Shown piece after piece: positions 44,431 to 53,268 of a stretch of 64,000 nt of DNA. The first letter of the stretch is position 1; every line of letters begins with the position of its first letter. Below the pieces are notes generated by a model that saw only the letters and a list, made by a program, of their open reading frames with translations, did not search any database and was not told the origin of the DNA. Source of the DNA: Corynebacterium testudinoris (GTDB lineage Bacteria; Actinomycetota; Actinomycetes; Mycobacteriales; Mycobacteriaceae). The translations under genes were made by a program, and so were the position numbers. The stretch lies in NCBI RefSeq assembly GCF_001021045.1, contig NZ_CP011545.1:620001-684000 (forward strand). The letters are read 5' to 3'.

Positions 44431-47418
44431 TTGGCCACCGGCCTCTCACAACCCTCCCCGTCCCTGAGCCGACCGCCAAAGGTCTTGACTTGGACCATCG
44501 GCATCGTTGGACTTTTGTTCATCCTTGCTCCCATGGCCGTCGGCTTCTACACCGACTGGCTTTGGTTCGGCGAAGTCGATTTCCGAGGGGTGTTCACCAA
44601 GGTCATCGTGGTGCGCATCATCCTCTTCTTCGTGTTCGCTCTCATCGCGGGCTTTATCACCTGGCTGGCTGGCTACTTCACGTGGCGCAATCGGCCCGAC
44701 AGCCTCGAGCACATGGATCTCAACTCGCCGGTTCATCAGTACCGCCGTGCCTTAGATAAGTCCGTTCGCGCGCTGCTCATCGGCATTCCAGTCGTCATTG
44801 CTTTGCTGGCCGGCTTCATCGGTCAGGGCTCCTGGCGCACGGTGATGATGTTCCTCAACGGTGAATCCTTCGGCATAGACGATCCGCAGTTCGGCCTCGA
44901 CCTAGGCTTCTACGCCTTCTCCCTGCCGGCGCTTCGCCTGATCGTCGAAACGCTGTCGATGCTCATCGTCGTCGCCTTCCTCGTGGCGCTCATCGGGCAC
45001 TACCTCCTCGGCAGCATCAAGATCGGCAACCAAGCCATGGGCGTCAAGGGCAACATCGCTCGCCCCGCCCTCGTGCAACTGTCCGTCACCGCGGGCATCT
45101 GGATGCTGCTGCAGGTCGTGTCCTACTGGCTTGATCGCTACGATCTCCTCTTCCTCCGCCAGGACACTTTCACCGGCGCCGGTTACACGGATATTCATGC
45201 CGTCCTGCCCGCCAAGATCATCCTCATGATCATCGCCGTGTTCGTCGCGATCGCTTTCTTCTCCGCCATCGTGCTCAAGGACCTGCGCATCCCGGCCCTG
45301 GCCGTCGTGCTTATGCTCCTGTCTTCCTTCGCCATCGGTTTCGCATGGCCGCAGCTGATGGAACGCTTCTCTGTCCTGCCGAACCGCGCAGCCAAAGAAG
45401 CCGAATACATCTCCCGCAACATCGAGGCGACCCGACAGGCCTACGGCCTCACCGATGACGACGTGACCTACCTGGATAACTGGGGTTCTACTGAAGTCAG
45501 CGACGAAGCCGTCGCCGCGGACGTGGCTACGATCTCCAACATCCGTCTCCTGGACCCGGAGATCCTGTCGCCCACCTTCACCCAGATGGAGCAGCTGCGT
45601 AACTTCTACGGCTTCCCGGAGCACCTCTCGGTGGACCGCTACGAAGTTGACGGCGAGATGCGCGACTTCGTCGTCGCAGCCCGCGAGCTCAACCCCAACT
45701 CCCTGCGTGAAAACCAGCAGGACTGGATCAACCGCCACACGGTGTACACCCACGGCAATGGCTTCATCGCCGCCCAGGCCAACACCGTCGACGAGGCTGC
45801 CCGTGATGCCGGATCCACCCGTGGTGGCTTCCCCGTCTTCACTGTCTCTGACCTGCAGACCAACGCGGCACGCGAAGAAGCCGAAAGCGCCGAGGAACTG
45901 GGCATCAAGGTCGACCAGCCCCGTATCTACTTCGGTCCCGTCATCGCGTCCGGCACCGGCAACGCTGACTACGCCATCGTCGGCGATAGCGGGCAGGGCG
46001 CCGTGGAGTATGACACCGACACCAGCACCTTCACCTACGACGGCTCCGGCGGCGTCGGAATCGGCAACCTGTTCAACCGCACCGCCTTCGCGCTGCGCTA
46101 CCAGGAGATGAACTTCCTCCTCTCGGATCGTGTTGGCGGCGACTCGAAGGTGATCTTCGAGCGCGACCCGCGCTCCCGCGTGGAAAAGGTCGCCCCGTGG
46201 CTGACCACCGACTCCAAGACCTACCCCGCGGTGATTGATGGCCGCGTGAAGTGGATCGTCGACGGCTACACCACGCTGAGCGGCCTCCCGTACTCCCAGC
46301 AGACCTCCCTCACGGAGACCACCACCGACGCCCTCAACCCGCAGGGCACCAACCAGCGTTTGATCTCTGACAACGTTGGCTACATCCGCAATTCCGTTAA
46401 GGCAACGGTTGATGCCTACGACGGCACCGTCGAGCTCTACGAATTCGACACCGAAGATCCGGTTCTTAAGGCGTGGCAGGGAATCTTCCCGGACACCGTC
46501 AAATCTGAAAGCGAGATCACCCCGGAGCTGAGGGAGCACCTGCGCTACCCGGAGGACCTGTTCAAGGTCCAGCGAGAACTACTCGCCCGCTACCACGTCG
46601 ACGATCCCGGAGTCTTCTTCACCAACGACGCCTTCTGGTCCGTACCGGAAGACCCGACTGCGGCCGAAAACAGCCGGGCTCTTAACCAGCCCCCGTACTA
46701 CGTCGTCGCAGCTGATCCTGAAACCCAGCGTTCCAGCTTCCAGCTGATCACGCCCTTCCGTGGCCTTAACCGCCAGTTCCTGGCCGCGCACATGGCTGTG
46801 AGCTCCGATCCGGAGACCTACGGTCGCATCACCGTCCGCGTGCTGCCGACCAACACCCAAAAGCAGGGTCCGAAGCAGGCCCAGGACGCCCTGGAGTCCT
46901 CCGACCAGGTCGCTCGTGACCGCGCCCTCTGGCAGGACACGAATGACCTGCACTTCGGCAACCTGCTGACCCTGCCGGTCGGTGGGGGAGAGATCCTCTA
47001 CGCGGAGCCGATCTACTCGCAGCGCAAGGATCAAGAGTCCGCCTTCCCGAAGCTCCTGCGCATGCTCGTCTCCTACAAGGGCCGCGTGGGATACGCACCG
47101 ACCATCGCCGAGGCACTGTCTCAGGTGGGCATCGACCCGAGCGCAGCTCAAGACATTGAGGTAGTCGACGGAGGCTCCGGCAGCACTCCGACCCCACCGA
47201 CCACGGAAGAGGGCTCCACGCCCGACAGCACGCCGACGACCACCCCGACCCCGCCAGCCAGCGGAACGGGCGCCGAGGGCGAGGCAATCGCCAGGATCAA
47301 CCAGGCCCTCAGCGACGTCGAAAAGGCCCGCACCGGAACCAACGAGGAATACGGTCGAGCTTTGGACAAGTTGGACGAAGCAGTGAAGAACTACCAGTCC
47401 CTCACCGCAGGGCAATAA
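44431..47418 (+). CDS. UPF0182 family large membrane protein (Rv3193c type)
   Basis: 995 aa, TTG start preceded by AGGAG (44419–44423). Seven or so N-terminal TM helices (about 17–310), then a large extracytoplasmic domain (NPNSLRENQQDWINRHTVYT; DRVGGDSKVIFERDPRSRV) and a Pro/Thr/Gly linker before a terminal coiled-coil-like segment (about 945–995). The family is universal in actinobacteria and without known function. A tRNA promoter follows 20 bp later. Confidence 0.93.
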   Translation: MATGLSQPSPSLSRPPKVLTWTIGIVGLLFILAPMAVGFYTDWLWFGEVDFRGVFTKVIVVRIILFFVFALIAGFITWLAGYFTWRNRPDSLEHMDLNSPVHQYRRALDKSVRALLIGIPVVIALLAGFIGQGSWRTVMMFLNGESFGIDDPQFGLDLGFYAFSLPALRLIVETLSMLIVVAFLVALIGHYLLGSIKIGNQAMGVKGNIARPALVQLSVTAGIWMLLQVVSYWLDRYDLLFLRQDTFTGAGYTDIHAVLPAKIILMIIAVFVAIAFFSAIVLKDLRIPALAVVLMLLSSFAIGFAWPQLMERFSVLPNRAAKEAEYISRNIEATRQAYGLTDDDVTYLDNWGSTEVSDEAVAADVATISNIRLLDPEILSPTFTQMEQLRNFYGFPEHLSVDRYEVDGEMRDFVVAARELNPNSLRENQQDWINRHTVYTHGNGFIAAQANTVDEAARDAGSTRGGFPVFTVSDLQTNAAREEAESAEELGIKVDQPRIYFGPVIASGTGNADYAIVGDSGQGAVEYDTDTSTFTYDGSGGVGIGNLFNRTAFALRYQEMNFLLSDRVGGDSKVIFERDPRSRVEKVAPWLTTDSKTYPAVIDGRVKWIVDGYTTLSGLPYSQQTSLTETTTDALNPQGTNQRLISDNVGYIRNSVKATVDAYDGTVELYEFDTEDPVLKAWQGIFPDTVKSESEITPELREHLRYPEDLFKVQRELLARYHVDDPGVFFTNDAFWSVPEDPTAAENSRALNQPPYYVVAADPETQRSSFQLITPFRGLNRQFLAAHMAVSSDPETYGRITVRVLPTNTQKQGPKQAQDALESSDQVARDRALWQDTNDLHFGNLLTLPVGGGEILYAEPIYSQRKDQESAFPKLLRMLVSYKGRVGYAPTIAEALSQVGIDPSAAQDIEVVDGGSGSTPTPPTTEEGSTPDSTPTTTPTPPASGTGAEGEAIARINQALSDVEKARTGTNEEYGRALDKLDEAVKNYQSLTAGQ

Positions 47419-47437
47419 TCGCTAGTGACCTGGCGAT

Positions 47438-47466
47438 TTGGGTTCCTCCTCGCGTCTGGGTATAGT
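47438..47466 (+). promoter_or_regulatory. Promoter of the initiator tRNA gene
   Basis: TTGGGT (47438–47443), 17 bp, TATAGT (47461–47466), one of the best σA-type promoters in the window. The start site would be near 47473, about 63 bp before the mature tRNA. Confidence 0.7.
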
Positions 47467-47535
47467 TTCATCTTGTCGCCGAGACAGCCTGTTAAAACAG
47501 AAAGTCACGGCGAGGTGAAATTGAATATCACCCGA

Positions 47536-47612
47536 CGCGGGGTGGAGCAGCTCGGTAGCTCGCTGGGCTCATAACCCAGAGGTCGTAGGTTCGAATCCTG
47601 CCCCCGCTACCA
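47536..47612 (+). tRNA. tRNA-fMet (CAT), initiator
   Basis: 77 nt cloverleaf. Anticodon CAT lies in loop CTCATAA, on a stem with three G:C pairs (GGG/CCC) typical of initiators. The acceptor C1 faces U72 and is unpaired, the initiator hallmark. T-loop TTCGAAT and encoded CCA end are present. It is a single gene followed by a strong terminator. Confidence 0.97.
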
Positions 47613-47620
47613 ATTCACCA

Positions 47621-47652
47621 GAAACCCTCTCAACTTCGGTTGAGAGGGTTTC
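47621..47652. terminator. Terminator after tRNA-fMet
   Basis: Perfect 14-bp stem GAAACCCTCTCAAC / GTTGAGAGGGTTTC closed by a TTCG tetraloop. Symmetric A/T edges allow function on both strands, although the T-run is short (three). Confidence 0.9.
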
Positions 47653-48013
47653 TGCGTTGTCGGCCCCGGAGATCGGGGTGGGTTAAGTGGCAAAATGTGT
47701 GTCTGGCTTGGGCGATATCGCGAGGGGCGCCAAAAGGGCAATTCGAGTTCACCCATCAATCGAGTGGCGCGATCCGGGCACTCGATGAATAGGTGAAGTG
47801 ATATCGCACTTTTTGGGGCCAGCGGCCGACCCATCCTTGCCGTGTCTCCAGGGAGTGGTGGTAGTCGGCGAAACCCGCACTTGTTAACAACTTGGCGGGT
47901 GTGGAAGACGGAGTGACCCCGGAGTTGTTAGGAAGTGCGGGTTTTGGGGCCCCACGGGAGGGCAACGTCAGATCGGTTGACTCAAAGTGTGTTCTCGACA
48001 GCGAGGCTCGTCC
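47653..48013. other. Intergenic region with palindromic element B
   Basis: 361 bp with no credible gene. It contains copy B of the 74-bp palindrome. GCGATATCGCG-like and GATATCGC words occur twice (near 47715 and 47800). Nothing else recognised. Confidence 0.6.
47871..47944 (-). repeat. 74-bp dispersed palindromic element, copy B
   Basis: Arms 47871–47892 and 47923–47944 match each other at 20 of 22 positions (left arm has GT where CC is expected). The 30-bp centre is homologous to the reverse complement of copy A, so the element is inverted relative to A. It sits between the tRNA terminator and the methyltransferase 3' end. Confidence 0.9.
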
Positions 48014-48766
48014 CTATTTCTGGCCGAGGTAGACCTCGGTGACATAGGGGATCGTCAACAGACCGTCAGCGCTGCTCCACTCTGCTGTCAGGGCTTTGAG
48101 GGCGGCGGTGTACTCAGTCCCGCGGGCGTGCAGGGCTGCTTGTGATTGGGTCGAGGAGGCGCTCATCCCCATGAACTGCTCGGGGGTCTTCTCTTGGGTC
48201 CAGCGGAACTGCTTGAGGTTGACCGTGGGGAAGGTGGTGCGCAGTTCGGCTTGGACATCGATCTTCCGGTAGTCGCGCCGGTACCCCGGGGAAAACGTCT
48301 CTAGGAGGGTCTCGTAGGCATCGGCGAAGCCGCCGGAGTGGTAGTCGCGGTTGTTTTGCATGATGGCCAATCCGCCCCGCGAGTTCAGTGAGGCGTACGC
48401 CTCGGCAAGGAAGCGCTCCCGGTCCAGCCACTGGTAAGACTGGCCGGCGGTGATCAGGTCGATGGGGGCGAGGGGTGCGAGAAGGGTTTCGGCTTCTCCC
48501 TGGATCCACTCGACGTCCGGGAACTTCTTGCTGCCCACCTGGATCATGTCGTGGGAGTAGTCAATGCCGACGACTCGGCAGTCGGCGGGCAGATGGGGGA
48601 GGAGCCCTTCGAGGACGATTCCGGTTCCGGCACCGACGTCGACGACGGTCGTGGCGGAGGCGAGGTCGCACTTTGAGGAGATCCACTCGAACGCTGAACG
48701 GGGGTAGCGGGGGCGTTCGCGGTCGTAGTCTTCGGCGAGGCCGTCGAAGGGAGATGCACTGCTCAT
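48014..48766 (-). CDS. Class I SAM-dependent methyltransferase
   Basis: 250 aa. SAM motif I VVDVGAGTGIVLEGLLPHLP (about 45–64), acidic loop GIDYSHDM, and ITAGQSYQWLDRERF (motif IV region) identify a UbiE/Tam-like class I methyltransferase; small-molecule substrate unknown. AAAGGA is 8 nt before ATG 48766; the frame is open further upstream without support. No pathway neighbours, so the substrate cannot be inferred. Confidence 0.85.
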   Translation of the reverse strand: MSSASPFDGLAEDYDRERPRYPRSAFEWISSKCDLASATTVVDVGAGTGIVLEGLLPHLPADCRVVGIDYSHDMIQVGSKKFPDVEWIQGEAETLLAPLAPIDLITAGQSYQWLDRERFLAEAYASLNSRGGLAIMQNNRDYHSGGFADAYETLLETFSPGYRRDYRKIDVQAELRTTFPTVNLKQFRWTQEKTPEQFMGMSASSTQSQAALHARGTEYTAALKALTAEWSSADGLLTIPYVTEVYLGQK

Positions 48767-48938
48767 GGGACAGGTCCTTTCATCAGATCGACTGCTTTGA
48801 GTGTATTCCTCGGCCTCATCCTGGGAGGCTGATAACCATTTGGACACGGTCCGTATTTCGTCCGTCGGGAATGGTGTTGGCGTGGCATGATGACCACAGA
48901 AAGTTTCCGGGTACGACAAGAGAAGAGAATCCCCCACA

Positions 48939-50006
48939 ATGCGACGGCTGTCCCGCGTTCGAAGTGTTTTGATGTCCACAGTGATGATGGGGGCGGTGCT
49001 CGCAGCTTCGCCGTCGTTGGCGAACGCGCAGGGGGTTGATTCGGCGCAGCTGGTGGATCAGGTGCGCGCTGATCTGGCGTCGGTGGGTATCCCGACTGCT
49101 CCGGTGGATAAGTCGATCACTGATGCGGTGGACAAGACCATTACGGATGTTGTTCCGCAGGAGTTTTTGGCGTGGAACCCGGCGGCGCCGTTTGCTGATC
49201 CGGTGGAGGTCACCCCGGAGATCCGTGAGCGTTTCGTGTCGGAGGAATTCGTTCCGCTTGATCCGAATTACCGTTGGCAGATGGACCCGGTGTCCAAGGC
49301 GATGGCTGGTAAGCCGACTTCAGAGTTCATTCTTCATCGAGTGCCCGGCTCGTGGTTTGATGCTCCCCGTATTCCGGAGGAGTCCATGGTTGTTCAGAAC
49401 CAGGATGCCTCGCTCTATGGCCCGGGAACGCCGGTGTACATCGGTGGGAACATGATGTGCACTCTCGGTGTCGTGGGTACGGACTCGGAAGGCCGCAAGG
49501 TCGGACTGACCGCAGGGCACTGTGGCAAGGCAGGAGACAAGGTCTTTTCTGCGGATTCTTGGCAGGTGGGGCCGACAGGCACCGTGGTGGCGTCGAACTA
49601 CCTGCATGATTATTCCGTCATTGAGCTTGGTTCCAATGCTGAGATCACCCGTAGCTACAACGGGGTCACGGTGAATTCGGTCGGCGGGCCGGTCTCTCCG
49701 GGGCAGTTGCTGTGCAAGCAGGGCGTGGCCACGGGCAACACCTGTGGCAATGTGTGGAGTGCTGATTCCTACTCGCAGGTCTCCCAGGTCTGCGCGATGA
49801 TGGGCGATTCTGGTGGTCCGGTCATGGCGGGCGATCGGATGGTCGGCATGATCTCGGGCGGGTCGTTGCCCTTCCCGGAGCTGGCCTGCCGCACCCCGTT
49901 GCAGGGCCCGCTGTTCATGCCGACGGTGTCCACCTCGATGGACAACGTCGTGCAGGATCTTGATGCCCGCGGGGGCGTGGGAGCTGGGTTCCAGCTCGCT
50001 GAGTAG
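48939..50006 (+). CDS. Secreted chymotrypsin-like (S1) serine protease
   Basis: 355 aa. Sec signal peptide (about 1–30, ending SLANAQG), a pro-region (about 31–150), then an S1 fold with His in LTAGHCG, Asp in YLHDYSVIEL and Ser in MGDSGGPVM. Paired cysteines around His (CTLGVV … HCG) and elsewhere suggest disulphides. Likely exported and self-processed; the substrate is unknown. Only a weak purine-rich ribosome binding site (AAGAGAA). Several Corynebacterium species carry such proteases outside conserved operons. Confidence 0.9.
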   Translation: MRRLSRVRSVLMSTVMMGAVLAASPSLANAQGVDSAQLVDQVRADLASVGIPTAPVDKSITDAVDKTITDVVPQEFLAWNPAAPFADPVEVTPEIRERFVSEEFVPLDPNYRWQMDPVSKAMAGKPTSEFILHRVPGSWFDAPRIPEESMVVQNQDASLYGPGTPVYIGGNMMCTLGVVGTDSEGRKVGLTAGHCGKAGDKVFSADSWQVGPTGTVVASNYLHDYSVIELGSNAEITRSYNGVTVNSVGGPVSPGQLLCKQGVATGNTCGNVWSADSYSQVSQVCAMMGDSGGPVMAGDRMVGMISGGSLPFPELACRTPLQGPLFMPTVSTSMDNVVQDLDARGGVGAGFQLAE

Positions 50007-50020
50007 TTAATGCGGATTAA

Positions 50021-50803
50021 TTAACGCAGGGTGGAAAGGACGGCGTCGTGGAGCAGCCCATTGGTTGCCACGGCGTCGCCGCCGTGGGGGCCATCCTCGC
50101 CAGCTAGTGACGTAAATCGGCCGCCGGCCTCAGTGACCAGGATGGCCAGGGGGGCCAGGTCCCAGAGGGATACTTCGGGCTCGGCGGCGATATCGACGGC
50201 CCCTTCTGCGACGAGGCAGTAGGAGAAGAAGTCGCCGAAGCCTCGCAGGCGCCACGTGTTCTCGGACAGGGAGTAAAAGTTGTCCCTTAATCCGCGCTCG
50301 TCCCAGCCGGTGAGGGAGGAGAAAGACACGGAGGCGTCGGAAAGCTGGGTGACGCCGGAGACGGACAGTTTCTTGGGGGAGCCACCGTTGAACGAGCGCC
50401 ACGCGCCGGATTCTTCGGCGGCGTACCAGCGGCGCGTGAGCGCCGGGGCGGAGACGACGCCGACGACAGGGCGGCCGTCGACAAGCAAGGCGATGAGGGT
50501 CGCCCACACGGGCACGCCGCGGACGAAGTTTTTGGTGCCATCGATGGGATCAATGATCCATTGGCGGCCCGCATGGGTGACGTCGCCGCCGAATTCCTCG
50601 CCCAGGATGGCATCCGATGGGCGGGCATCCGCGAGCTTGGTGCGCAGAAGTTCCTCGCACGCCAGATCCGCGTCGGACACGGGCGTGAGGTCCGGCTTGG
50701 AGTCGACGTGGAGGTCGGTGGCCTCGAATCGATCGAAGGTCAGCGCATCGGCGAGGTCCGCGAGTTCGAGGGCTAAAGCAAGGTCATCGGCATAATTGCT
50801 CAT
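50021..50803 (-). CDS. hisN: Histidinol-phosphatase HisN (inositol monophosphatase fold)
   Basis: 260 aa. Metal sites GEEFGG (about 69–74), DPIDGTKNF (about 86–94) and WDLAPLA (near 215) define the Li+-sensitive phosphatase family. In C. glutamicum the homologous gene beside impA encodes histidinol-phosphate phosphatase HisN of histidine synthesis; the assignment here is by similarity and synteny. ATG 50803 overlaps the upstream gene's stop (ATGA). Confidence 0.9.
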   Translation of the reverse strand: MSNYADDLALALELADLADALTFDRFEATDLHVDSKPDLTPVSDADLACEELLRTKLADARPSDAILGEEFGGDVTHAGRQWIIDPIDGTKNFVRGVPVWATLIALLVDGRPVVGVVSAPALTRRWYAAEESGAWRSFNGGSPKKLSVSGVTQLSDASVSFSSLTGWDERGLRDNFYSLSENTWRLRGFGDFFSYCLVAEGAVDIAAEPEVSLWDLAPLAILVTEAGGRFTSLAGEDGPHGGDAVATNGLLHDAVLSTLR

Positions 50804-51654
50804 GCTGACATCCTAGTCAGCGCATCGGTGGCCTGCTCCACAGCCAGCGCATTTCCGGCCACGCACCACGTGACGCCCCCGGCCTCCACCTTGACGCCGA
50901 CTCCGCCCGCGCCCTCGACGAGGGCCTTGCCGGGCAGCCAGTCCCAATCGGCGACAGAATGTTGCATCCATGCGCCGAGCGAACCATCGGCCACCGAGGC
51001 AAGGTCGACCGACCCTGCCCCGAACATGCGCAGGGTCGCGAACTGGGTGGCCACGCGCACCCACGCGGCGCGCACCGCATCCTGCGCCAAGAACGTGGGA
51101 TGAAGGTAGGTGGACAGGCTCACCGCGGCGGCCGGCTGGTCAGTGAGCTTATCGACGCCCACTCCGTCCCGCGTCGTCGCAATCCCCGGGCCACCGAACC
51201 ACGTGTATCCCATTGCCGGGCGATGGACAGCCCCGAACAGCAGGGCCTGCGGGTGGGACGGGTCGCCCTCGACGAGCGCGAGGGCCGAACACCAATAATC
51301 CGAACCGGACGTGAAGTTATAGGTACCGTCTACTGGATCGACGACCCAGGTACGGCCCGAAGTAGATTCACGCGACGCGCCTTCCTCACCGAGCAGGCCA
51401 TCGTTCGGGCGCAGGATCTCCAGGACCCCGGCGATGAAATCCTCCGCGGCGCGATCCGCCGCCGTAACCACGTCCGAGACAGATGTCTTCTGCTCGCTTT
51501 CCACCCCCTGCTCCCGCATCCGCCACGCCAAACGGCCGGCGTTGTAGACCAGGGCCTGCGCCAGGGCTTCATCGGAATCCGTCTCGTGGGCCACGGCGAA
51601 GGTCTTAGTAATGGCGGCGATCATGTCATCAAGGGTGGAGGCTGGTTGAGTCAT
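50800..51654 (-). CDS. Inositol monophosphatase family protein (ImpA type)
   Basis: 284 aa. Same fold as His[18 protein letters not shown] and a C-terminal [16 protein letters not shown]. Probably dephosphorylates inositol-1-phosphate for mycothiol or PI precursors, though sugar-phosphate substrates are possible. CACAAT (51662–51667) ends 7 nt before ATG 51654; ATG 51663 (MDP extension) is the decoy formed by that box. Confidence 0.87.
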   Translation of the reverse strand: MTQPASTLDDMIAAITKTFAVAHETDSDEALAQALVYNAGRLAWRMREQGVESEQKTSVSDVVTAADRAAEDFIAGVLEILRPNDGLLGEEGASRESTSGRTWVVDPVDGTYNFTSGSDYWCSALALVEGDPSHPQALLFGAVHRPAMGYTWFGGPGIATTRDGVGVDKLTDQPAAAVSLSTYLHPTFLAQDAVRAAWVRVATQFATLRMFGAGSVDLASVADGSLGAWMQHSVADWDWLPGKALVEGAGGVGVKVEAGGVTWCVAGNALAVEQATDALTRMSA

Positions 51655-51661
51655 GGGGTCC

Positions 51662-51698
51662 ATTGTGCCTCCTCGCGCCGAGACTGTCCGGGTAGAGT
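51662..51698. promoter_or_regulatory. Divergent leaderless promoters, impA-type / membrane protein
   Basis: Minus CACAAT (51662–51667), 7 nt, ATG 51654; plus TAGAGT (51693–51698), 6 nt, ATG 51705. Neither start has a Shine–Dalgarno. Confidence 0.5.
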
Positions 51699-51704
51699 GG
51701 GTGA

Positions 51705-52148
51705 ATGTTAATGAACATCATTGGCTTGTTGACCATAGTGGTGCTCTTCGGTGTTCCGCAGATCGTTGGCATGGCCTTCGCCGGAAACGCCAGGCGCGCG
51801 TGGAAAGCCCGCGGCCTCGGCATCGCGGGCGGAGTGATCATCTGGTTCGCCACGATGTGGACGATGCTCAATGGAGGTGAATACCACCCGCTGCAGATCG
51901 CGGCGTGCGCGATTGCCTCCATTGTTGCGGTGGTGTGGTTGACCCTCAAGGTATCGGGCAAGGCGCTGGTGGGGGCGTGGGCGACCTCCTTTGGCCTGGG
52001 CATCGGCTTTTTCATCACGGCGGTCCTGCCGGACGAGACGGGGCAAGCCGCCGTGGGACTGTTCATGCTCAACGTGGGAACCGCTGCGGGCCTGGTGTTG
52101 GTAGCGGCGATCGCACGGGTGTCCAGCAATCGGAGCCACGTAGACTAG
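51705..52148 (+). CDS. Small multi-pass membrane protein
   Basis: 147 aa with four or five hydrophobic segments (about 3–25, 38–55, 63–80, 88–107, 112–138) and short loops. No motif recognised. TAGAGT ends 6 nt before ATG 51705; ATG 51711 is an alternative. The last codons and stop lie inside the first copy of a 13-bp tandem repeat that also carries the prfB promoter. Confidence 0.72.
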   Translation: MLMNIIGLLTIVVLFGVPQIVGMAFAGNARRAWKARGLGIAGGVIIWFATMWTMLNGGEYHPLQIAACAIASIVAVVWLTLKVSGKALVGAWATSFGLGIGFFITAVLPDETGQAAVGLFMLNVGTAAGLVLVAAIARVSSNRSHVD

Positions 52149-52160
52149 CCACGTAGACTA
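52135..52160 (+). repeat. 13-bp tandem duplication carrying the prfB -10 box
   Basis: GCCACGTAGACTA occurs twice with no gap (52135–52147, 52148–52160). Each copy contains TAGACT; the second (52154–52159) ends 8 nt before the prfB ATG. The first copy contains the stop codon of the preceding gene. Confidence 0.85.
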
Positions 52161-52167
52161 ACGGGTT

Positions 52168-53268
52168 ATGCGACCGGAAATATCTGCTGCGTTGGACGAC
52201 ATTGATTCCACTCTCTCCACCATCGAAAAGGTCATGGACCCGGAGGAGATGTCCGCCCGGGTGAGGGAATTGGAGCAACAAGCAGCCGACCCCTCGTTGT
52301 GGGACAACCCCGATCACGCGCAGACGGTGACTTCTGAGCTCTCCGCCGTGCAGGGCAAGCTGCGCAAACTGACGGAACTGCGCCAGCGGCTGGATGATCT
52401 GCCGATCATGTACGAACTCGCCGAGGAAGAGGGCGAGGACGACGGTACGGTCGACGACGAGCTGAAGGACCTGCGCACCCAGGTCGAAGCGCTCGAAGTG
52501 ACAACGATGTTGTCGGGCGAGTATGACCAGCGTGAAGCGGTGATCAACATCCGCTCCGGTGCCGGTGGCGTTGACGCCGCGGACTGGGCGGAAATGCTCA
52601 TGCGCATGTACACCCGGTGGGCGGAGAAGAACGGCCACAAGGTCGACGTCTATGACATCTCTTACGCCGAGGAGGCGGGCATCAAGTCCGCGACGTTCGT
52701 CGTGCACGGTGACTATATGTATGGAACGCTCTCGGTGGAGCAGGGTGCACACCGCCTCGTGCGCATTAGCCCTTTTGATAATCAGGGCCGCCGGCAAACC
52801 TCCTTCGCTGAGGTTGAGGTTCTGCCCGTGGTGGAGCAAACCGACTCGATTGAGATCGCCGATTCGGAGATTCGGGTCGATGTCTATCGTTCCTCCGGCC
52901 CGGGTGGTCAGTCCGTGAACACCACCGACTCCGCGGTCCGCCTCACCCACATTCCCACCGGCATTGTGGTGACCTGTCAGAACGAGAAATCTCAGATCCA
53001 GAACAAGGCCTCCGCCATGCGCGTGCTCCAGGCGAAGCTGTTGGAGCGCAAACGCCAGGAAGAGCGAGCTGAAATGGATGCCCTTGGCGCTGGCGGCAAC
53101 GCCTCGTGGGGTAACCAGATGCGTTCCTACGTTCTGCACCCCTACCAAATGGTCAAGGACTTGCGGAACAACTTCGAAGTCAATGACCCCACCAAGGTTT
53201 TGGACGGGGACATTGACGGCTTCCTCGAGGCTGGCATCCGCTGGCGGATGGCAGAGCAGCAGGCTTAG
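52168..53268 (+). CDS. prfB: Peptide chain release factor 2
   Basis: 366 aa. Recognises UGA/UAA. The tripeptide-like anticodon SPF is in [15 protein letters not shown] and the hydrolytic GGQ in [17 protein letters not shown]. The gene is one continuous frame without the programmed +1 frameshift site of E. coli prfB. ATG 52168 is probably leaderless. The stop interleaves with that of the convergent AbgT gene (TTAG). Confidence 0.95.
   Translation: MRPEISAALDDIDSTLSTIEKVMDPEEMSARVRELEQQAADPSLWDNPDHAQTVTSELSAVQGKLRKLTELRQRLDDLPIMYELAEEEGEDDGTVDDELKDLRTQVEALEVTTMLSGEYDQREAVINIRSGAGGVDAADWAEMLMRMYTRWAEKNGHKVDVYDISYAEEAGIKSATFVVHGDYMYGTLSVEQGAHRLVRISPFDNQGRRQTSFAEVEVLPVVEQTDSIEIADSEIRVDVYRSSGPGGQSVNTTDSAVRLTHIPTGIVVTCQNEKSQIQNKASAMRVLQAKLLERKRQEERAEMDALGAGGNASWGNQMRSYVLHPYQMVKDLRNNFEVNDPTKVLDGDIDGFLEAGIRWRMAEQQA

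Noticed and set aside
44902..46539. 545-codon open frame antisense to UPF0182
   Set aside because: Shadow frame; no start signal or family features.
47756..47965. Short minus-strand frame across palindrome B
   Set aside because: Same repeat-derived peptide, no ribosome binding site.
52168..53268. Programmed +1 frameshift in prfB
   Set aside because: The gene is one uninterrupted frame with no early in-frame TGA.
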